Positions 36,550 through 47,075 are shown, counted from the stretch's first letter. The stretch: DNA of 64,000 bases from Pseudomonas syringae KCTC 12500 (GCF_000507185.2 NZ_AYTM02000002.1:3631501-3695500), one strand, 5' to 3'. Numbers and translations are program-made. Notes: generated from the letters alone by a model not told the origin.

Positions 36550-37455
36550 TCAATGCTGCGCCGGATACTGCTCATGCAGGCTGTCCAGCAGCCGGTCTTT
36601 CTCTTCCCATAGCGTATTGATCCACTGCTGGAATTCCAGACGGTATTCGCCGTCCTGGTCGTAATTCTTGCCGAGAAACTGCTGCGGGATTTTGATCTCT
36701 TCGAAGTGCGCAACCACTTCCTTCACATTCCCGCACAGCAGGTCCCAGTAGCCGGGTTGTCCGCCAGGGTAGTGGATGGTCACGTTGATGATCGATTCCA
36801 GCTGTTCGCCCATCGCATCGAGCACGAAGGCAATGCCGCCAGCCTTGGGTTTGAGCAGGTGGCGGAACGGCGAGTTCTGTTGCGCGTGTTTGCCCGCGGT
36901 GAAGCGCGTGCCTTCGGCGAAGTTGAAAATCCCCACCGGGTTATGGCGAAACTTCGCGCAGGTGCGGCGGGTGGTTTCCAGGTCCTTGCCTTTCTTTTCC
37001 GGGTGTTTGGCAAGGTATGCCTTGGAGTAGCGCTTCATGAACGGAAAGCCCAGCGCCCACCACGCCAGACCGATCACCGGAACCCAGATCAACTCCTGCT
37101 TGAGGAAGAACTTCAAGGGGCGAATACGTCGGTTGAGCACGTACTGCAAGACCATGATGTCGACCCAGCTCTGGTGATTGCTGGTGACCAGGTACGAGTG
37201 ATTGTAATCCAGCCCTTCCAGACCGCTCAGGTGCCAGCGGGTGTGGCACAGCAGTTTGATCCAGGCATTGTTGTTGCCAATCCAGGTTTCATGGATGTGG
37301 CTCATCAACCAGTCGGTGAAACGCTGTGCCGCAGAGAAGGGCAGACAGATCTTGAGGATCGTGACCGCGAACAGCACTGTGCAGCAGACGATGGTGTTCA
37401 GCGCCAGCAACAGCGAGGCAATGACGCCGCGTAACGGGGCAGGCAGAAAATCCAT
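36550..37455 (-). CDS. Acyltransferase, PlsC/YihG-like
   Basis: Membrane-bound 1-acylglycerol-3-phosphate-type acyltransferase of 301 residues. A long hydrophobic N-terminal segment (about residues 8-40) anchors it. The catalytic motif is NHQSWVD (NHxxxxD) with a following FLKQELIWVPVIGLAWWALG segment and the EGTRFT box. This arrangement is like E. coli YihG, which adjusts phospholipid acyl composition (family knowledge). The start MDFLPAPLRG at 37455 is preferred; the frame extends 17 codons upstream. It follows pta by 63 nt on the same strand. Confidence 0.88.
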   Translation of the reverse strand: MDFLPAPLRGVIASLLLALNTIVCCTVLFAVTILKICLPFSAAQRFTDWLMSHIHETWIGNNNAWIKLLCHTRWHLSGLEGLDYNHSYLVTSNHQSWVDIMVLQYVLNRRIRPLKFFLKQELIWVPVIGLAWWALGFPFMKRYSKAYLAKHPEKKGKDLETTRRTCAKFRHNPVGIFNFAEGTRFTAGKHAQQNSPFRHLLKPKAGGIAFVLDAMGEQLESIINVTIHYPGGQPGYWDLLCGNVKEVVAHFEEIKIPQQFLGKNYDQDGEYRLEFQQWINTLWEEKDRLLDSLHEQYPAQH

Positions 37456-37518
37456 GAAGAAGACGGCTCCGCAAGTTATCGGAAGCCGCAGATTGCTCTG
37501 CGGCACTCGGGTCAGGTA

Positions 37519-39609
37519 TCAGGACAGCGTGTCGGCCTGTATGGCTGTCAGCGCGATGGTGTAGACAATGTCGTCGACCTGCGCGCCGCGCGGCAGATCG
37601 TTCACCGGTTTGCGCAGGCCTTGTAGCATCGGGCCGAGGCTCACACAGTCGGCACTGCGTTGCACCGCTTTGTATGTGGTATTGCCGGTGTTCAGGTCCG
37701 GGAACACGAACACGTTGGCGCGTCCTGCGACCGCGCTGTCCGGAGCCAGCTGCCGGGCGACCTGTTCGTTTGCGGCCGCATCATACTGCAGCGGCCCGTC
37801 GATCAATAGATCGCGGCGGGTTTCGCGTGCCAACTGCGTCGCTTCGCGGACCTTCTCGACTTCTTCGCCGCTGGCCGAATTGCCGCTGGAGTAGCTGATC
37901 ATCGCCACACGCGGCGAGATACCGAAGGCAGTGGCCGAGTCGGCGCTCTGCAAGGCAATCTCGGACAGCTCGCTGGCACTCGGATGCGGGTTCATGATGC
38001 AGTCGCCGTACATCAGCACCTGCTCGGGAAAGAGCATGAAGAATACTGAAGACACCAGCGTGCAGCCTGGCGCGGTCTTGATCAGCTGCAGGGCCGGTCG
38101 GATGGTGTTGGCGGTGGAATGAATGACGCCGGACACCAGCCCGTCGACCTCGTCCAGCGCCAGCATCACCGTACCGATCACCACCGGGTCTTCGAGCTGT
38201 TGCTCGGCCATGGGCGCGTTCAGGCTTTTGCTTTTGCGCAGCTCCACCATCGGCGCAACGTAGCGTTCGCGAATCAGGTCCGGGTCAAGAATTTCCAGCC
38301 CCTGCGGCAGCTCGATGCCGTGCGCCTGCGCAACGGCGTGCACGTCCTCGGGCCTGGCCAGCAACACGCAACGCGCGATACCGCGTGCCTGGCAGATCGC
38401 GGCAGCCTGAATGGTCAGCGGCTCGTTACCTTCAGGCAGCACGATGCGCTTGTTGGCCGCTTGCGCGCGCTGGATCAACTGATATCGAAACACCGCGGGC
38501 GACAGGCGCAGCTCGCGGGGTGTGCCGCAGCGCTGGTGCAGCCAGTTGGCGTCCAGGTGACTGGCAACGAAATCGGTGATGTTTTCCGCGCGCTCGCGGT
38601 CATCGATGGGGATTTCCTTGTTCAACTGATTCAGGCGATTTGCCGTGTCATACGAGCCGCTGCTGACCGACAGCACCGGCAGCCCCGCCTGCAGTGCGCC
38701 GCGGCACAGCTCCAGGATGCGTGGGTCGGGCACGGTATCGCTGGTCAGCAGGAGGCCGGCGAGCGGTACGCCGTTTATTGCCGCGAGGCTCACCGCCAGG
38801 ATGATGTCGTCGCGGTCGCCCGGCGTCACCACCAGCACACCCGGCTTGAGCAGTGGTACCGTGTTGAGCACCGTCCGCGCACAAATGATGATTCTGGTCA
38901 TGCGGCGCTGATCGTAGTCGCCTGCGTTCAGCACCTGCGCGCCGAGCAGCTCGGCCACATCGCGGGTACGTGGCGCGTTGAGTTCTGCGCGATACGGGAT
39001 ACAGCCCAGCAGGCGAAAGTCACCACTGCGCAGCAACGGCGAGTGTTCTTTGAGGCGCGAGGCGAAGACTTCCATGCTCTCTTCAGTGCGCACCTTGTTG
39101 AGTATCACCCCCAGCACCTTGGGGTCCTTGGGGCCGCCAAACAGCTGGGCCTGCAATTCGACCCTGCCCGACAGATCGGCGAGCACTTCGTTTTCCGGGG
39201 CAGAGACCAGAATGACTTCGGCATCCAGGCTCTTGGCCAAATGCAGATTGACCCGCGCGGCATAGCTCGCGCTACGGGTCGGGACCATGCCTTCGACGAC
39301 CAGCACGTCCTTGCCGACAGCTGCCTGCTGATAAAGATTGATGATCTCTTCGAGCAGTTCATCCAGTTGACCATCACCGAGCATGCGCTCGACATGCGCC
39401 AGCCCCAAAGGCTTGGGCGGCTTGAGGCCGTGGGTGCGAGCCATCAGCTCGGTCGAACGCTCGGGGCCCAGATCGCCGGGGTGTGGCTGGGCGATCGGTT
39501 TGAAAAAGCCTACTTTCAAGCCGGCGCGCTCCAGCGTGCGCACCAGTCCCAGGCTGATGGAGGTCAACCCCACGCCAAAGTCAGTGGGGGCGATAAAAAA
39601 AGTCTGCAT
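37519..39609 (-). CDS. pta: Phosphate acetyltransferase, long form
   Basis: Interconverts acetyl-CoA and acetyl phosphate. The 696-residue protein has the long-form architecture: an N-terminal P-loop NTPase-like domain (FFIAPTDFGVGLTSISLG), a middle DRTGG-type domain, and the C-terminal catalytic domain (from about residue 375) with RIVLPEGNEPLTIQAAAICQ and ending DIVYTIALTAIQ. The start MQTFFIAPTDFG at 39609 is chosen over codons upstream. No acetate kinase gene lies beside it, unlike many bacteria. Confidence 0.95.
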   Translation of the reverse strand: MQTFFIAPTDFGVGLTSISLGLVRTLERAGLKVGFFKPIAQPHPGDLGPERSTELMARTHGLKPPKPLGLAHVERMLGDGQLDELLEEIINLYQQAAVGKDVLVVEGMVPTRSASYAARVNLHLAKSLDAEVILVSAPENEVLADLSGRVELQAQLFGGPKDPKVLGVILNKVRTEESMEVFASRLKEHSPLLRSGDFRLLGCIPYRAELNAPRTRDVAELLGAQVLNAGDYDQRRMTRIIICARTVLNTVPLLKPGVLVVTPGDRDDIILAVSLAAINGVPLAGLLLTSDTVPDPRILELCRGALQAGLPVLSVSSGSYDTANRLNQLNKEIPIDDRERAENITDFVASHLDANWLHQRCGTPRELRLSPAVFRYQLIQRAQAANKRIVLPEGNEPLTIQAAAICQARGIARCVLLARPEDVHAVAQAHGIELPQGLEILDPDLIRERYVAPMVELRKSKSLNAPMAEQQLEDPVVIGTVMLALDEVDGLVSGVIHSTANTIRPALQLIKTAPGCTLVSSVFFMLFPEQVLMYGDCIMNPHPSASELSEIALQSADSATAFGISPRVAMISYSSGNSASGEEVEKVREATQLARETRRDLLIDGPLQYDAAANEQVARQLAPDSAVAGRANVFVFPDLNTGNTTYKAVQRSADCVSLGPMLQGLRKPVNDLPRGAQVDDIVYTIALTAIQADTLS

Positions 39610-39687
39610 ACTGGCTTCTCGATTGAGCAGTGCAAGGGGTCGCAGCACATAGGGAACCGCCGCCGACCGAAAAAGTCCGGAAACCGT

Positions 39688-39915
39688 CTAACGCGATTTC
39701 TCTGCGGCAAGACTATCGTTATCTGTGGCATTCGCACACCAGCCGCAACAAAAGGCCTGACCTCTCATCTGACTGCGTTGCAGCGGGTCCAGCACCCAGG
39801 GGCGTGACTGCCACGGAGGGTCATGACGCAGGTGCTGGGTATGGCCGCACGACAGCAGCGCAAACCAGTGACCGTGCTCGTCCTGTCTCAAATCGATAAC
39901 GATTGAACCTTTCAA
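39688..39915 (-). CDS. DUF3565 domain protein (start uncertain)
   Basis: A short cytoplasmic protein with VIDLRQDEHGHWFALLSCGH, QHLRHDPPWQSRPWVL and AFCCGWC, matching DUF3565, in which cysteines and histidines probably bind a metal. There is no ATG near the expected N-terminus. A TTG at 39915 gives 75 residues, and the open frame continues to another TTG at 39993, which would leave only 14 nt before the divergent FKBP gene. I regard the region from about residue GSIVIDL as certain and the exact start as open. Confidence 0.7.
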   Translation of the reverse strand: MKGSIVIDLRQDEHGHWFALLSCGHTQHLRHDPPWQSRPWVLDPLQRSQMRGQAFCCGWCANATDNDSLAAEKSR

Positions 39916-40007
39916 AGCGGGCCGTCCGTCAGAGTTGCGTTCGCTTTCGGGCGATTGCTTGGTTAAACTTGCCCGTTCTTCAATCTTAAGCAAAAGGTCT
40001 TGTCCCC

Positions 40008-40493
40008 ATGCCGATCGCCGCCAATAAGGCTGTCTCCATTGACTATACCCTGACCAACGACGCTGGTGAGGTCATCGACAGTTCTGCCGGTGCTGCGCCG
40101 CTGGTTTACCTGCACGGTGCAGGCAACATCATCCCGGGCCTGGAAAAGGCACTGGAAGGCAAGGAAGTAGGCGACCAGCTGAACGTTGCCGTCGAGCCCG
40201 AAGACGCCTACGGTGAGTACTCGGCCGAACTGGTCAGCACCCTGAGCAGCAGCATGTTCGAAGGCGTCGACAAGCTCGAAGTCGGCATGCAGTTTCACGC
40301 TTCTGGTCCGGATGGCGGCATGCAGATCGTGACCATCCGTGATCTGGAAGGCGACGATGTTACCGTTGACGGCAACCATCCGCTCGCGGGTCAGCGCCTG
40401 AACTTCGACGTGAAGGTTGTGGCCATCCGTGATGCCAGTGAAGAAGAAATGGCTCACGGCCATGTTCACGGTGAAGGCGGTCATCAACACTGA
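40008..40493 (+). CDS. slyD: FKBP-type peptidyl-prolyl isomerase, SlyD-like
   Basis: Cytoplasmic prolyl isomerase/chaperone of 161 residues. The FKBP core appears as VSIDYTLTNDAGEVIDSS and YLHGAGNIIPGLEKALEGKE; the insert-in-flap chaperone region follows (about residues 70-125). The C-terminus is histidine-rich (HGHVHGEGGHQH), as in SlyD metal-binding tails though shorter. An AAAAGGTC box lies ahead of the ATG. SlyD homologs deliver nickel to hydrogenase or act as folding factors; here the role is general. Confidence 0.9.
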   Translation: MPIAANKAVSIDYTLTNDAGEVIDSSAGAAPLVYLHGAGNIIPGLEKALEGKEVGDQLNVAVEPEDAYGEYSAELVSTLSSSMFEGVDKLEVGMQFHASGPDGGMQIVTIRDLEGDDVTVDGNHPLAGQRLNFDVKVVAIRDASEEEMAHGHVHGEGGHQH

Positions 40494-40624
40494 TTTGTGC
40501 TGCTAAGCTCAGGCACTGAAAAGGCGCCCTGGCTGTTCTGCGATGACGACTTTCGTTACGCGTGCGGTCACGGTGCCTTTTTTCGGGTTATAGCCTGGGG
40601 CGACTTGTTTCAAAAGGGGTTCTC

Positions 40625-41113
40625 ATGAGTGCTTTTCACGACATCAAATTGAAAGCGCTGGGTGGCCAGGAACTGCCGCTGGCGAATTTCAGGAACAAAG
40701 TGGTTCTGGTGGTCAACGTCGCGTCCAAATGCGGGCTCACACCGCAGTACGCAGCACTTGAAAACCTCTATCAGCAGTACAAGGACAAGGGCCTTGAGAT
40801 ACTGGGGCTGCCGTGCAACCAGTTTGCCGGGCAGGAACCGGGTACCGAGCAAGAGATCGCCGAGTTTTGCCAACTCAACTACGGCGTGACGTTTACGCTG
40901 GGTGAAAAACTCGACGTCAACGGCCCTAACCGTCACTCGCTTTACCGTTTGCTCGCGGGCGAGGGTGCCGAGTTTCCCGGGGATATCACCTGGAACTTCG
41001 AAAAGTTTCTGGTCGGCAAGAACGGTGGTGTAAGCGCACGTTTTTCTCCGCGTACCACTCCGGATGATCCTGCCGTGATCCAGGCCATTGAAAAGGCCCT
41101 GGCGCAAAGCTGA
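40625..41113 (+). CDS. Glutathione peroxidase-family thiol peroxidase
   Basis: Reduces hydrogen peroxide and organic hydroperoxides. The 162-residue protein has the peroxidatic cysteine Cys36 in NVASKCGLTPQY, the second conserved block LPCNQFAGQEPG with glutamine 70, and the WNFEKFLV motif carrying the catalytic Trp-Asn pair. It contains cysteine rather than selenocysteine, as in bacterial BtuE/Gpo proteins, which usually rely on thioredoxin. AAGGGG 8 nt upstream sets the start at 40625. Confidence 0.94.
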   Translation: MSAFHDIKLKALGGQELPLANFRNKVVLVVNVASKCGLTPQYAALENLYQQYKDKGLEILGLPCNQFAGQEPGTEQEIAEFCQLNYGVTFTLGEKLDVNGPNRHSLYRLLAGEGAEFPGDITWNFEKFLVGKNGGVSARFSPRTTPDDPAVIQAIEKALAQS

Positions 41114-41270
41114 TCATGTGGCCGGGGTAGCATTTTGCGTTCGCCCGGCTTTCTTGCGCGCTCGTCGCTTCTGAACTCAGATCAGCCAGATCAATAGTAC
41201 TGGGCCACCGCTGACGCCCGGCGATATTCTGCGCGCCTGATGGCAATCGACCATTTCACAGGAGTTGCGC

Positions 41271-42374
41271 ATGTCGGCAGAAGCCTTGTTCACGCCTTTC
41301 CGTCTGGGCAGCCTGGAGCTGTCATCGCGTGTGGTCATGGCTCCCATGACCCGCTCGTTCTCGCCAGGGCACGTGCCCAACTCGAAGGTCGTCGAATACT
41401 ACCGGCGGCGCGCTGCTGCAGGTGTCGGGCTGATTATCACCGAAGGTACGACGGTCAATCACAAGGCCTCCAACGGTTATCAGAACGTCCCGCAGTTTTT
41501 CGGTGAAGCGCCACTGGCCGGCTGGCGCAAGGTGGTCGAGGCAGTGCATGCGGAGGGCGGCAGGATCGTCCCGCAACTCTGGCACGTCGGCGCTGTTCGC
41601 CGTCCTGGCACCGAGCCGGACGGCAGCGTGCCTGCCTATGGGCCGATGGAAAAGGTCAAGGACGCTCAGGTGCTGGTGCATGGCATGAGCAAGCAGGACA
41701 TCGACGAAATAGTGGCTGCCTTTGCCCAGGCTGCCGTCGATGCCAAGGCGATGGGCATGGACGGTGTCGAAATTCATGGCGCTCACGGTTACCTGATCGA
41801 TCAGTTCTTCTGGGAGGGCAGCAATCAACGCAGCGACGAGTACGGCGGCAGCCTCGCCAACCGCTCACGTTTTGCTCTCGAACTGATCAAGGCCGTGCGC
41901 GCCGCTGTGGGCCCGGATTACCCAATCATTTTCCGTTTCTCACAATGGAAACAGCAGGATTACACCGCGCGCCTGGTGCAAACGCCTGAGGCGCTGGGCG
42001 AGTTTCTGCAGCCTCTGGCTGATGCTGGTGTGGATATCTTTCATTGCTCTACCCGGCGTTTCTGGGAGCCTGAGTTCGAAGGCTCCGACCTGAACCTGGC
42101 GGGCTGGACGCGCAAGCTGACTGGCAAACCGACCATCACAGTCGGCAGCGTCGGACTGGACGGTGAGTTCCTGCAATTTATGGTCGACACCGACAAGGTC
42201 GCTCAACCTGCCAGCCTGGAAAATCTGCTGAAGCGGCTGGGCAACGACGAGTTCGATCTGGTGGCGGTGGGGCGTGCGCTGCTGGTCGATCCGGATTGGG
42301 CACTGAAAGTGCGCGAGGGCCGTGAGCAGGACATCCTGCCCTTCAGTCGAGACGCACTGGCGACACTGGCCTGA
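41271..42374 (+). CDS. NADH:flavin oxidoreductase, Old Yellow Enzyme family
   Basis: FMN-dependent TIM-barrel oxidoreductase of 367 residues that reduces activated alkenes or related electrophiles. Motifs: VMAPMTRSFS at the FMN face, GLIITEGTTVNHKASNGY, and the signature HGAHGYLIDQFFWEGSNQRS followed by DEYGGS. The C-terminal DLVAVGRALLVDPDWALKV binds FMN phosphate. AGGAG sits about 10 nt before the ATG. The 3' end overlaps the convergent glycosyltransferase gene by 32 nt. Natural substrate unknown. Confidence 0.92.
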   Translation: MSAEALFTPFRLGSLELSSRVVMAPMTRSFSPGHVPNSKVVEYYRRRAAAGVGLIITEGTTVNHKASNGYQNVPQFFGEAPLAGWRKVVEAVHAEGGRIVPQLWHVGAVRRPGTEPDGSVPAYGPMEKVKDAQVLVHGMSKQDIDEIVAAFAQAAVDAKAMGMDGVEIHGAHGYLIDQFFWEGSNQRSDEYGGSLANRSRFALELIKAVRAAVGPDYPIIFRFSQWKQQDYTARLVQTPEALGEFLQPLADAGVDIFHCSTRRFWEPEFEGSDLNLAGWTRKLTGKPTITVGSVGLDGEFLQFMVDTDKVAQPASLENLLKRLGNDEFDLVAVGRALLVDPDWALKVREGREQDILPFSRDALATLA

Positions 42375-43563
42375 TCTTCTTGCTGGCTACCGGCCTGATC
42401 TCTTTGACGCTTGCCGCGTGATGGCTCGGGCAGGCCTCGCGCAATTGACGCTCGAACTGATCGATGACTGCTGTCCAGCCCTGGCGACTGGCATGTTGCC
42501 GGGCATTGAGGCGCACGCGGCGCAATGTCTCACTGTCCTCCAGCAACCAGCGCGCCGAGTCGATGAACGCCGCCTCGTCCCCCGGCATGGCCAACGCACC
42601 ATTGTGGCCGTGGCGGATATGCTGCCCGGCTGCGGCTTCATCGTAGGCGACCACGCCCAGGCCTGAGGCGAGTGCTTCGAGAACTACGTTGCCGAAGGTT
42701 TCGGTGAGGCTGGGGAACAGAAACATATCGGCCGAGGCATAGTGCGTCGCCAGCACCTCGCCGCGCTGGGTGCCGCAGAAAATCGCATCCGGGATTTGCT
42801 GTTCCAGCTGCGGGCGTTGAGGCCCGTCGCCAACCACCACCAGTTTCAGATTACGTTGCGGGTAACTGTCTTTGAGCGCCTCGAAGCAGGCTTTGAGCAG
42901 GCTCAGGTTTTTTTCTGGGGCAAGCCGGCCAACATGCAGGACCGCAACATCATCGGCTTGCAGACCCCAGTTCTCGCGCAGAAGCTGCGAGCGTCTGGAC
43001 GGGCTGAACAATTGACTGTCGACGCCACGCGACAACAGCTCGATCCTCTCAAAGCCACGTCGCTCCAGCTCGACCTTCTGACTGATGCTGGGTACCAGCG
43101 TCATGCGCGACCGATTGTGGAACCAGCGCAGGTAGTGCGTCAGCAAGCGGGTGATGAAACCCATGCCGTACTGCTGCGTGTACTGCGGGAAGTTGGTATG
43201 AAAGCCACTGATCACCGCAATCCCCAGCCGCCGCGCTGCGCGCAGTGCCGAGAGCCCCAGCGGACCTTCCGTGGCTATGTACAGCACATCCGGCCGACGC
43301 CGTTGCCAGCGCCGCAGCAGCTTGTGCATCGAAGACTGACCCCACTGCAACCCCGGGTAACCCGGTATCGGCCAGCCCCGGCAGAGCAGCAGATCCTCTG
43401 CCGTGCCCGCGCCGATCTCGTCGTTCTGACGTGGCCGGACCAGCTCGACCCGATGCCCGCGCAACCGCAACCCTTCACACAGCCGCCCCAGGGTATTGGC
43501 GACGCCGTTGATCTCGGGAGTAAAGGTTTCAGTGATCAGGGTGACATTAAGAATTTGGCTCAT
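42343..43563 (-). CDS. Glycosyltransferase family 4 protein
   Basis: GT-B fold retaining glycosyltransferase of 406 residues, similar to mannosyl/glucosyl transferases acting on lipids (MgtA/PimB type). N-terminal domain: TETFTPEINGVANTLGRLCE and FHTNFPQYTQQYG. C-terminal nucleotide-sugar domain: HVGRLAPEKNLSLLKACFEA and the EX7E motif in LTETFGNVVLEALASG. No signal peptide. Acceptor unknown; a glycolipid is likely from family. It overlaps the Old Yellow Enzyme gene tail-to-tail by 32 nt. Confidence 0.9.
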   Translation of the reverse strand: MSQILNVTLITETFTPEINGVANTLGRLCEGLRLRGHRVELVRPRQNDEIGAGTAEDLLLCRGWPIPGYPGLQWGQSSMHKLLRRWQRRRPDVLYIATEGPLGLSALRAARRLGIAVISGFHTNFPQYTQQYGMGFITRLLTHYLRWFHNRSRMTLVPSISQKVELERRGFERIELLSRGVDSQLFSPSRRSQLLRENWGLQADDVAVLHVGRLAPEKNLSLLKACFEALKDSYPQRNLKLVVVGDGPQRPQLEQQIPDAIFCGTQRGEVLATHYASADMFLFPSLTETFGNVVLEALASGLGVVAYDEAAAGQHIRHGHNGALAMPGDEAAFIDSARWLLEDSETLRRVRLNARQHASRQGWTAVIDQFERQLREACPSHHAASVKEIRPVASKKIRPVSPVRLD

Positions 43564-43744
43564 GAGAGCAGTGTCGACTGATTACATTTCGGTTATGTGG
43601 CGGTTATGTGATGGATTGGTGATAGGGCGTCGGTAAGGTGAGCAAGTTGGCGTGAGACTGCGCGGAATAGTTAATAGGTAAACGCATAGGCTGTACAACC
43701 CAACGGGGTGACATTAGGAAATGGCGAAACATTGTCGGTATGGG

Positions 43745-44041
43745 TCATTTGAAAGTCCCTCGCGCATGCTCCATTGCCGCAGGCATAGGCACGAAGTCTT
43801 TATCCTCCACAATGAATCTGCGTTGTTCGATAGTCATGCTATCCATGAAGCGATTTGAGCGGGGGATTGCCGAACTGCCGAGTGTTGCGGGTAATGCGAC
43901 TGGAGGTTTTTTCTCCGTATGTGTGATGGCTGCGTTCAACAGGCTTGCAAACTGACCTGAACGGTTTTCCGGTAGTCTTTCGAGGGATGCCGGTCGGTAG
44001 GAGAAGAGTTGTTCTGCGGCAGATTCTGTTTTTATTTCCAT
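43745..44041 (-). CDS. Orphan small protein of unknown function
   Basis: A 98-residue cytoplasmic, charged protein beginning MEIKTESAAEQLFSYRPASL and ending AMEHARGTFK. CAGGAG 8-9 nt upstream of the ATG is a strong ribosome-binding site, so I consider it real. I recognise no domain. The sequence around 43570-44300 is visibly more AT-rich than the rest of the window, which suggests recent acquisition or a strain-specific gene. No hrp-box-like sequence was seen upstream, so effector status is not supported. Confidence 0.6.
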   Translation of the reverse strand: MEIKTESAAEQLFSYRPASLERLPENRSGQFASLLNAAITHTEKKPPVALPATLGSSAIPRSNRFMDSMTIEQRRFIVEDKDFVPMPAAMEHARGTFK

Positions 44042-44305
44042 AGCGATTACTCCTGTTTTTTTAAAGCAGGAGAGCAAGGATGATGCCATATTCAATATAT
44101 TGCTTGTTCCTACATCGTTGCGATCTTGTATTAGAGGTCGGGAAGATATGTCCTACACAATATTCCTACGTGTAATGTTTTTTCATATCTCGGCAAGCAG
44201 TGTCTGGTTGTGGCAAGTCGTTGCCGTTACACGGAATGGAGTTCTATAAGCTGCTTGTAAGAATGCTGATATATCGCTGTAAGAAGTTTCCATTTTAATG
44301 CTGAA
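44042..44305. other. AT-rich intergenic stretch
   Basis: No gene visible. Rich in A/T runs (TTTTTTTAAA, TTCAATATATTG, TTTTTTCATAT). It must contain the promoter of the orphan gene at 43745-44041. No repeat or attachment site was recognised. Confidence 0.6.
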
Positions 44306-44339
44306 GTGCCGAACAGATAACTCGTTATCTGTTCGGCAC
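44306..44339 (-). terminator. Strong hairpin downstream of the 114-aa gene
   Basis: Perfect 15-bp stem GTGCCGAACAGATAA (44306-44320) with its complement (44325-44339) and a 4-nt loop. The run of T on the minus-strand side is poor, so it is a transcript-end hairpin rather than a textbook terminator. Confidence 0.65.
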
Positions 44340-44381
44340 GCTCTCAGGCCGAGTCGTCACTCAGCCAGTCAAGCAGGGCAC

Positions 44382-44726
44382 TCAGCCCAGATCACGAACC
44401 AGTTGGCCGATCACTTCGCCCACTTTGGCCAGATCCGGTGCCGCCAGACGATGTTCATCGGCGTACGAATACGCCACGGTGAACAGGCCGGCGGTGCGGG
44501 TGGAATAAGCAGGGGCGTCTTTTTCGAAAACACGGTTCGCGGCTTCGGCAGTCAGCGACGTTGAGCTGATGACGATGCGTTCTTCGGGGTCGTTCACACC
44601 GTTGATGTAAACTTCGTCCGGCTTGATCGACCATTCGGCCAGTTCACTGACCAGAAAGGCGCGGATCTTTTCCTGAACGGTTGCGTTGTCAGCGGCCAGT
44701 GCAGCAGGATTTACTTGAGCATTCAT
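44382..44726 (-). CDS. Conserved hypothetical protein (114 aa)
   Basis: Cytoplasmic acidic protein beginning MNAQVNPAALAADNATVQEK. The last part (LAAPDLAKVGEVIGQLVRDLG) is a predicted helix. AAGGAAG seven nt before the ATG fixes the start. I know similar short proteins in Pseudomonas but cannot name a domain. Monocistronic, between the orphan AT-rich region and cysZ. Confidence 0.75.
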   Translation of the reverse strand: MNAQVNPAALAADNATVQEKIRAFLVSELAEWSIKPDEVYINGVNDPEERIVISSTSLTAEAANRVFEKDAPAYSTRTAGLFTVAYSYADEHRLAAPDLAKVGEVIGQLVRDLG

Positions 44727-44910
44727 GATTTAACTTCCTTGTTAAGTTCATGTGTCGCCGGGTTTCATGGAAGCTGGCTTCACATGAACGGATTGATTGA
44801 GGCCCCATTTAGCCCCAGCTGGCAGGGTGAGTTGCGGTGCATATTTATATGCGTGTGATTTTTTTCTTCGGGAGTGCCGAACCGCATGGCGCGGTCCGGC
44901 AGGTTGGCAT

Positions 44911-45672
44911 TCAGCCGCGTGCGTGGGTCACCGGCAACGCATCCGCGCCACGTTCGCGCACCCAGAACAGCGTTGCAGCGGCCACTGCAGCAGGCATCAT
45001 CAGCAGATTGACCACCGGGATCAGCAAGGCAACGTAGACGATGCCGCCAAAGCTCAGGCTCTGCCAGCGTTTGCTCTTCAGCCAGCCGAGCATTTCGTTC
45101 CAGCCCAGTTTGTGGTTATCGGCGGGGTAGTCGATGTACTGGATCGCCATCATCCACACCCCGAACAATAGCCATAGCGGGGCGGCGATGATGTTGGCGA
45201 CCGGGATGAACGACAGGATGAACAGGCCGAGCATGCGCGGCAGCATGTAGCCCAGCTTGCGCGCTTCGCGGGCTAGGGTGCGGGGCACCATGGCGACCAG
45301 TTCGGCCCAGCTGAAATCGGGCGATTCGTCTACACCGCGAATCACGGCTTCGACCTTTTCGGACAGAAACCCGTTGAACGGTGCGGCGATGATGTTGGCG
45401 ACCATGGTGAAGGTGAAAAACACCATCAGCAGCACCAGCGCCACGAACAGTGGCCAGAGGATGTAACTGAGAAAACTCAGCCAGTGAGGCAGGGTCGGCA
45501 TGAAGGTGTCGACCCATAGCTCGAACTGGTGCACCGCCAGATAGATCAGGCCGCAAAACAACACCACATTGATGCTCAATGGAAGTAGAACGAACAAGCG
45601 CAAACCAGGGCTGAGGACCAGTTTCAGGCCCTCTCTCAGGTATTGCGGGCCAGTAAGGGCGGGAGCGGGCAT
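44911..45672 (-). CDS. cysZ: CysZ/EI24-family sulfate transporter
   Basis: Inner-membrane protein of 253 residues with four to six hydrophobic segments, of the CysZ family that brings sulfate in for cysteine synthesis. It begins [20 protein letters not shown]. Family-like blocks are [20 protein letters not shown], a glycine-proline rich loop [20 protein letters not shown], and [17 protein letters not shown]. It is divergent from trxB with about 375 nt between; that space shows no other gene. Confidence 0.93.
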   Translation of the reverse strand: MPAPALTGPQYLREGLKLVLSPGLRLFVLLPLSINVVLFCGLIYLAVHQFELWVDTFMPTLPHWLSFLSYILWPLFVALVLLMVFFTFTMVANIIAAPFNGFLSEKVEAVIRGVDESPDFSWAELVAMVPRTLAREARKLGYMLPRMLGLFILSFIPVANIIAAPLWLLFGVWMMAIQYIDYPADNHKLGWNEMLGWLKSKRWQSLSFGGIVYVALLIPVVNLLMMPAAVAAATLFWVRERGADALPVTHARG

Positions 45673-46038
45673 GGGAGTCTCCGAGTGCTTGAAAGGCGTG
45701 ACCTTACCGGCTTTGTGATGGCCATGAAAGAGCGGAGCGCTGACGGTTTTTGAGCATGCCAGACTTGTGGCGTATCCTTGACGAAGGAAGACTATCCGAT
45801 TGGCTCGCCACTCATGCGCCGCTTCCAGGCGCCTGCGCTATAGAAGTGACCTATAGGGTGGATTGTGAAACGATATTTCCTTAACCTCTGCGGCCCCGAT
45901 AGGCTGTTCGGCAATCTAAGACCTGTCCTTAAGGTCAGAATTTTCAGGACCTGCCGAACCAAATGACGCTTCCCCAAGCGTTTCGGTGGTCCTTTTTATC
46001 CAGCCGTCCCGACCGCGGCGTAAACGGTCGGTCGATAG

Positions 46039-47010
<972 letters not shown>

Positions 47011-47032
47011 TCGTTGCCGTCCGATTCACTAT

Positions 47033-47075
47033 CGTGCCAATGCTCTGCATTGGCACGAAGTTCGTGACGCTCTGC
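47033..47075. repeat. Dispersed repeat/hairpin after trxB
   Basis: CGTGCCAATGC (47033-47043) and GCATTGGCACG (47047-47057) form an 11-bp stem with a 3-nt loop, followed by GACGCTCTGC. The stem sequence nearly equals the element at 3325. It stands between convergent trxB and hopJ. Confidence 0.75.

Noticed and set aside
38119..39807. A 562-codon plus-strand open frame opposite pta
   Set aside because: Low-complexity, His/Gln/Arg-rich translation; pta on the other strand is unambiguous.
44042..44300. hrp box upstream of the orphan 98-aa gene
   Set aside because: A GGAACA-like hexamer exists but no CCACNNA element lies at the required distance.
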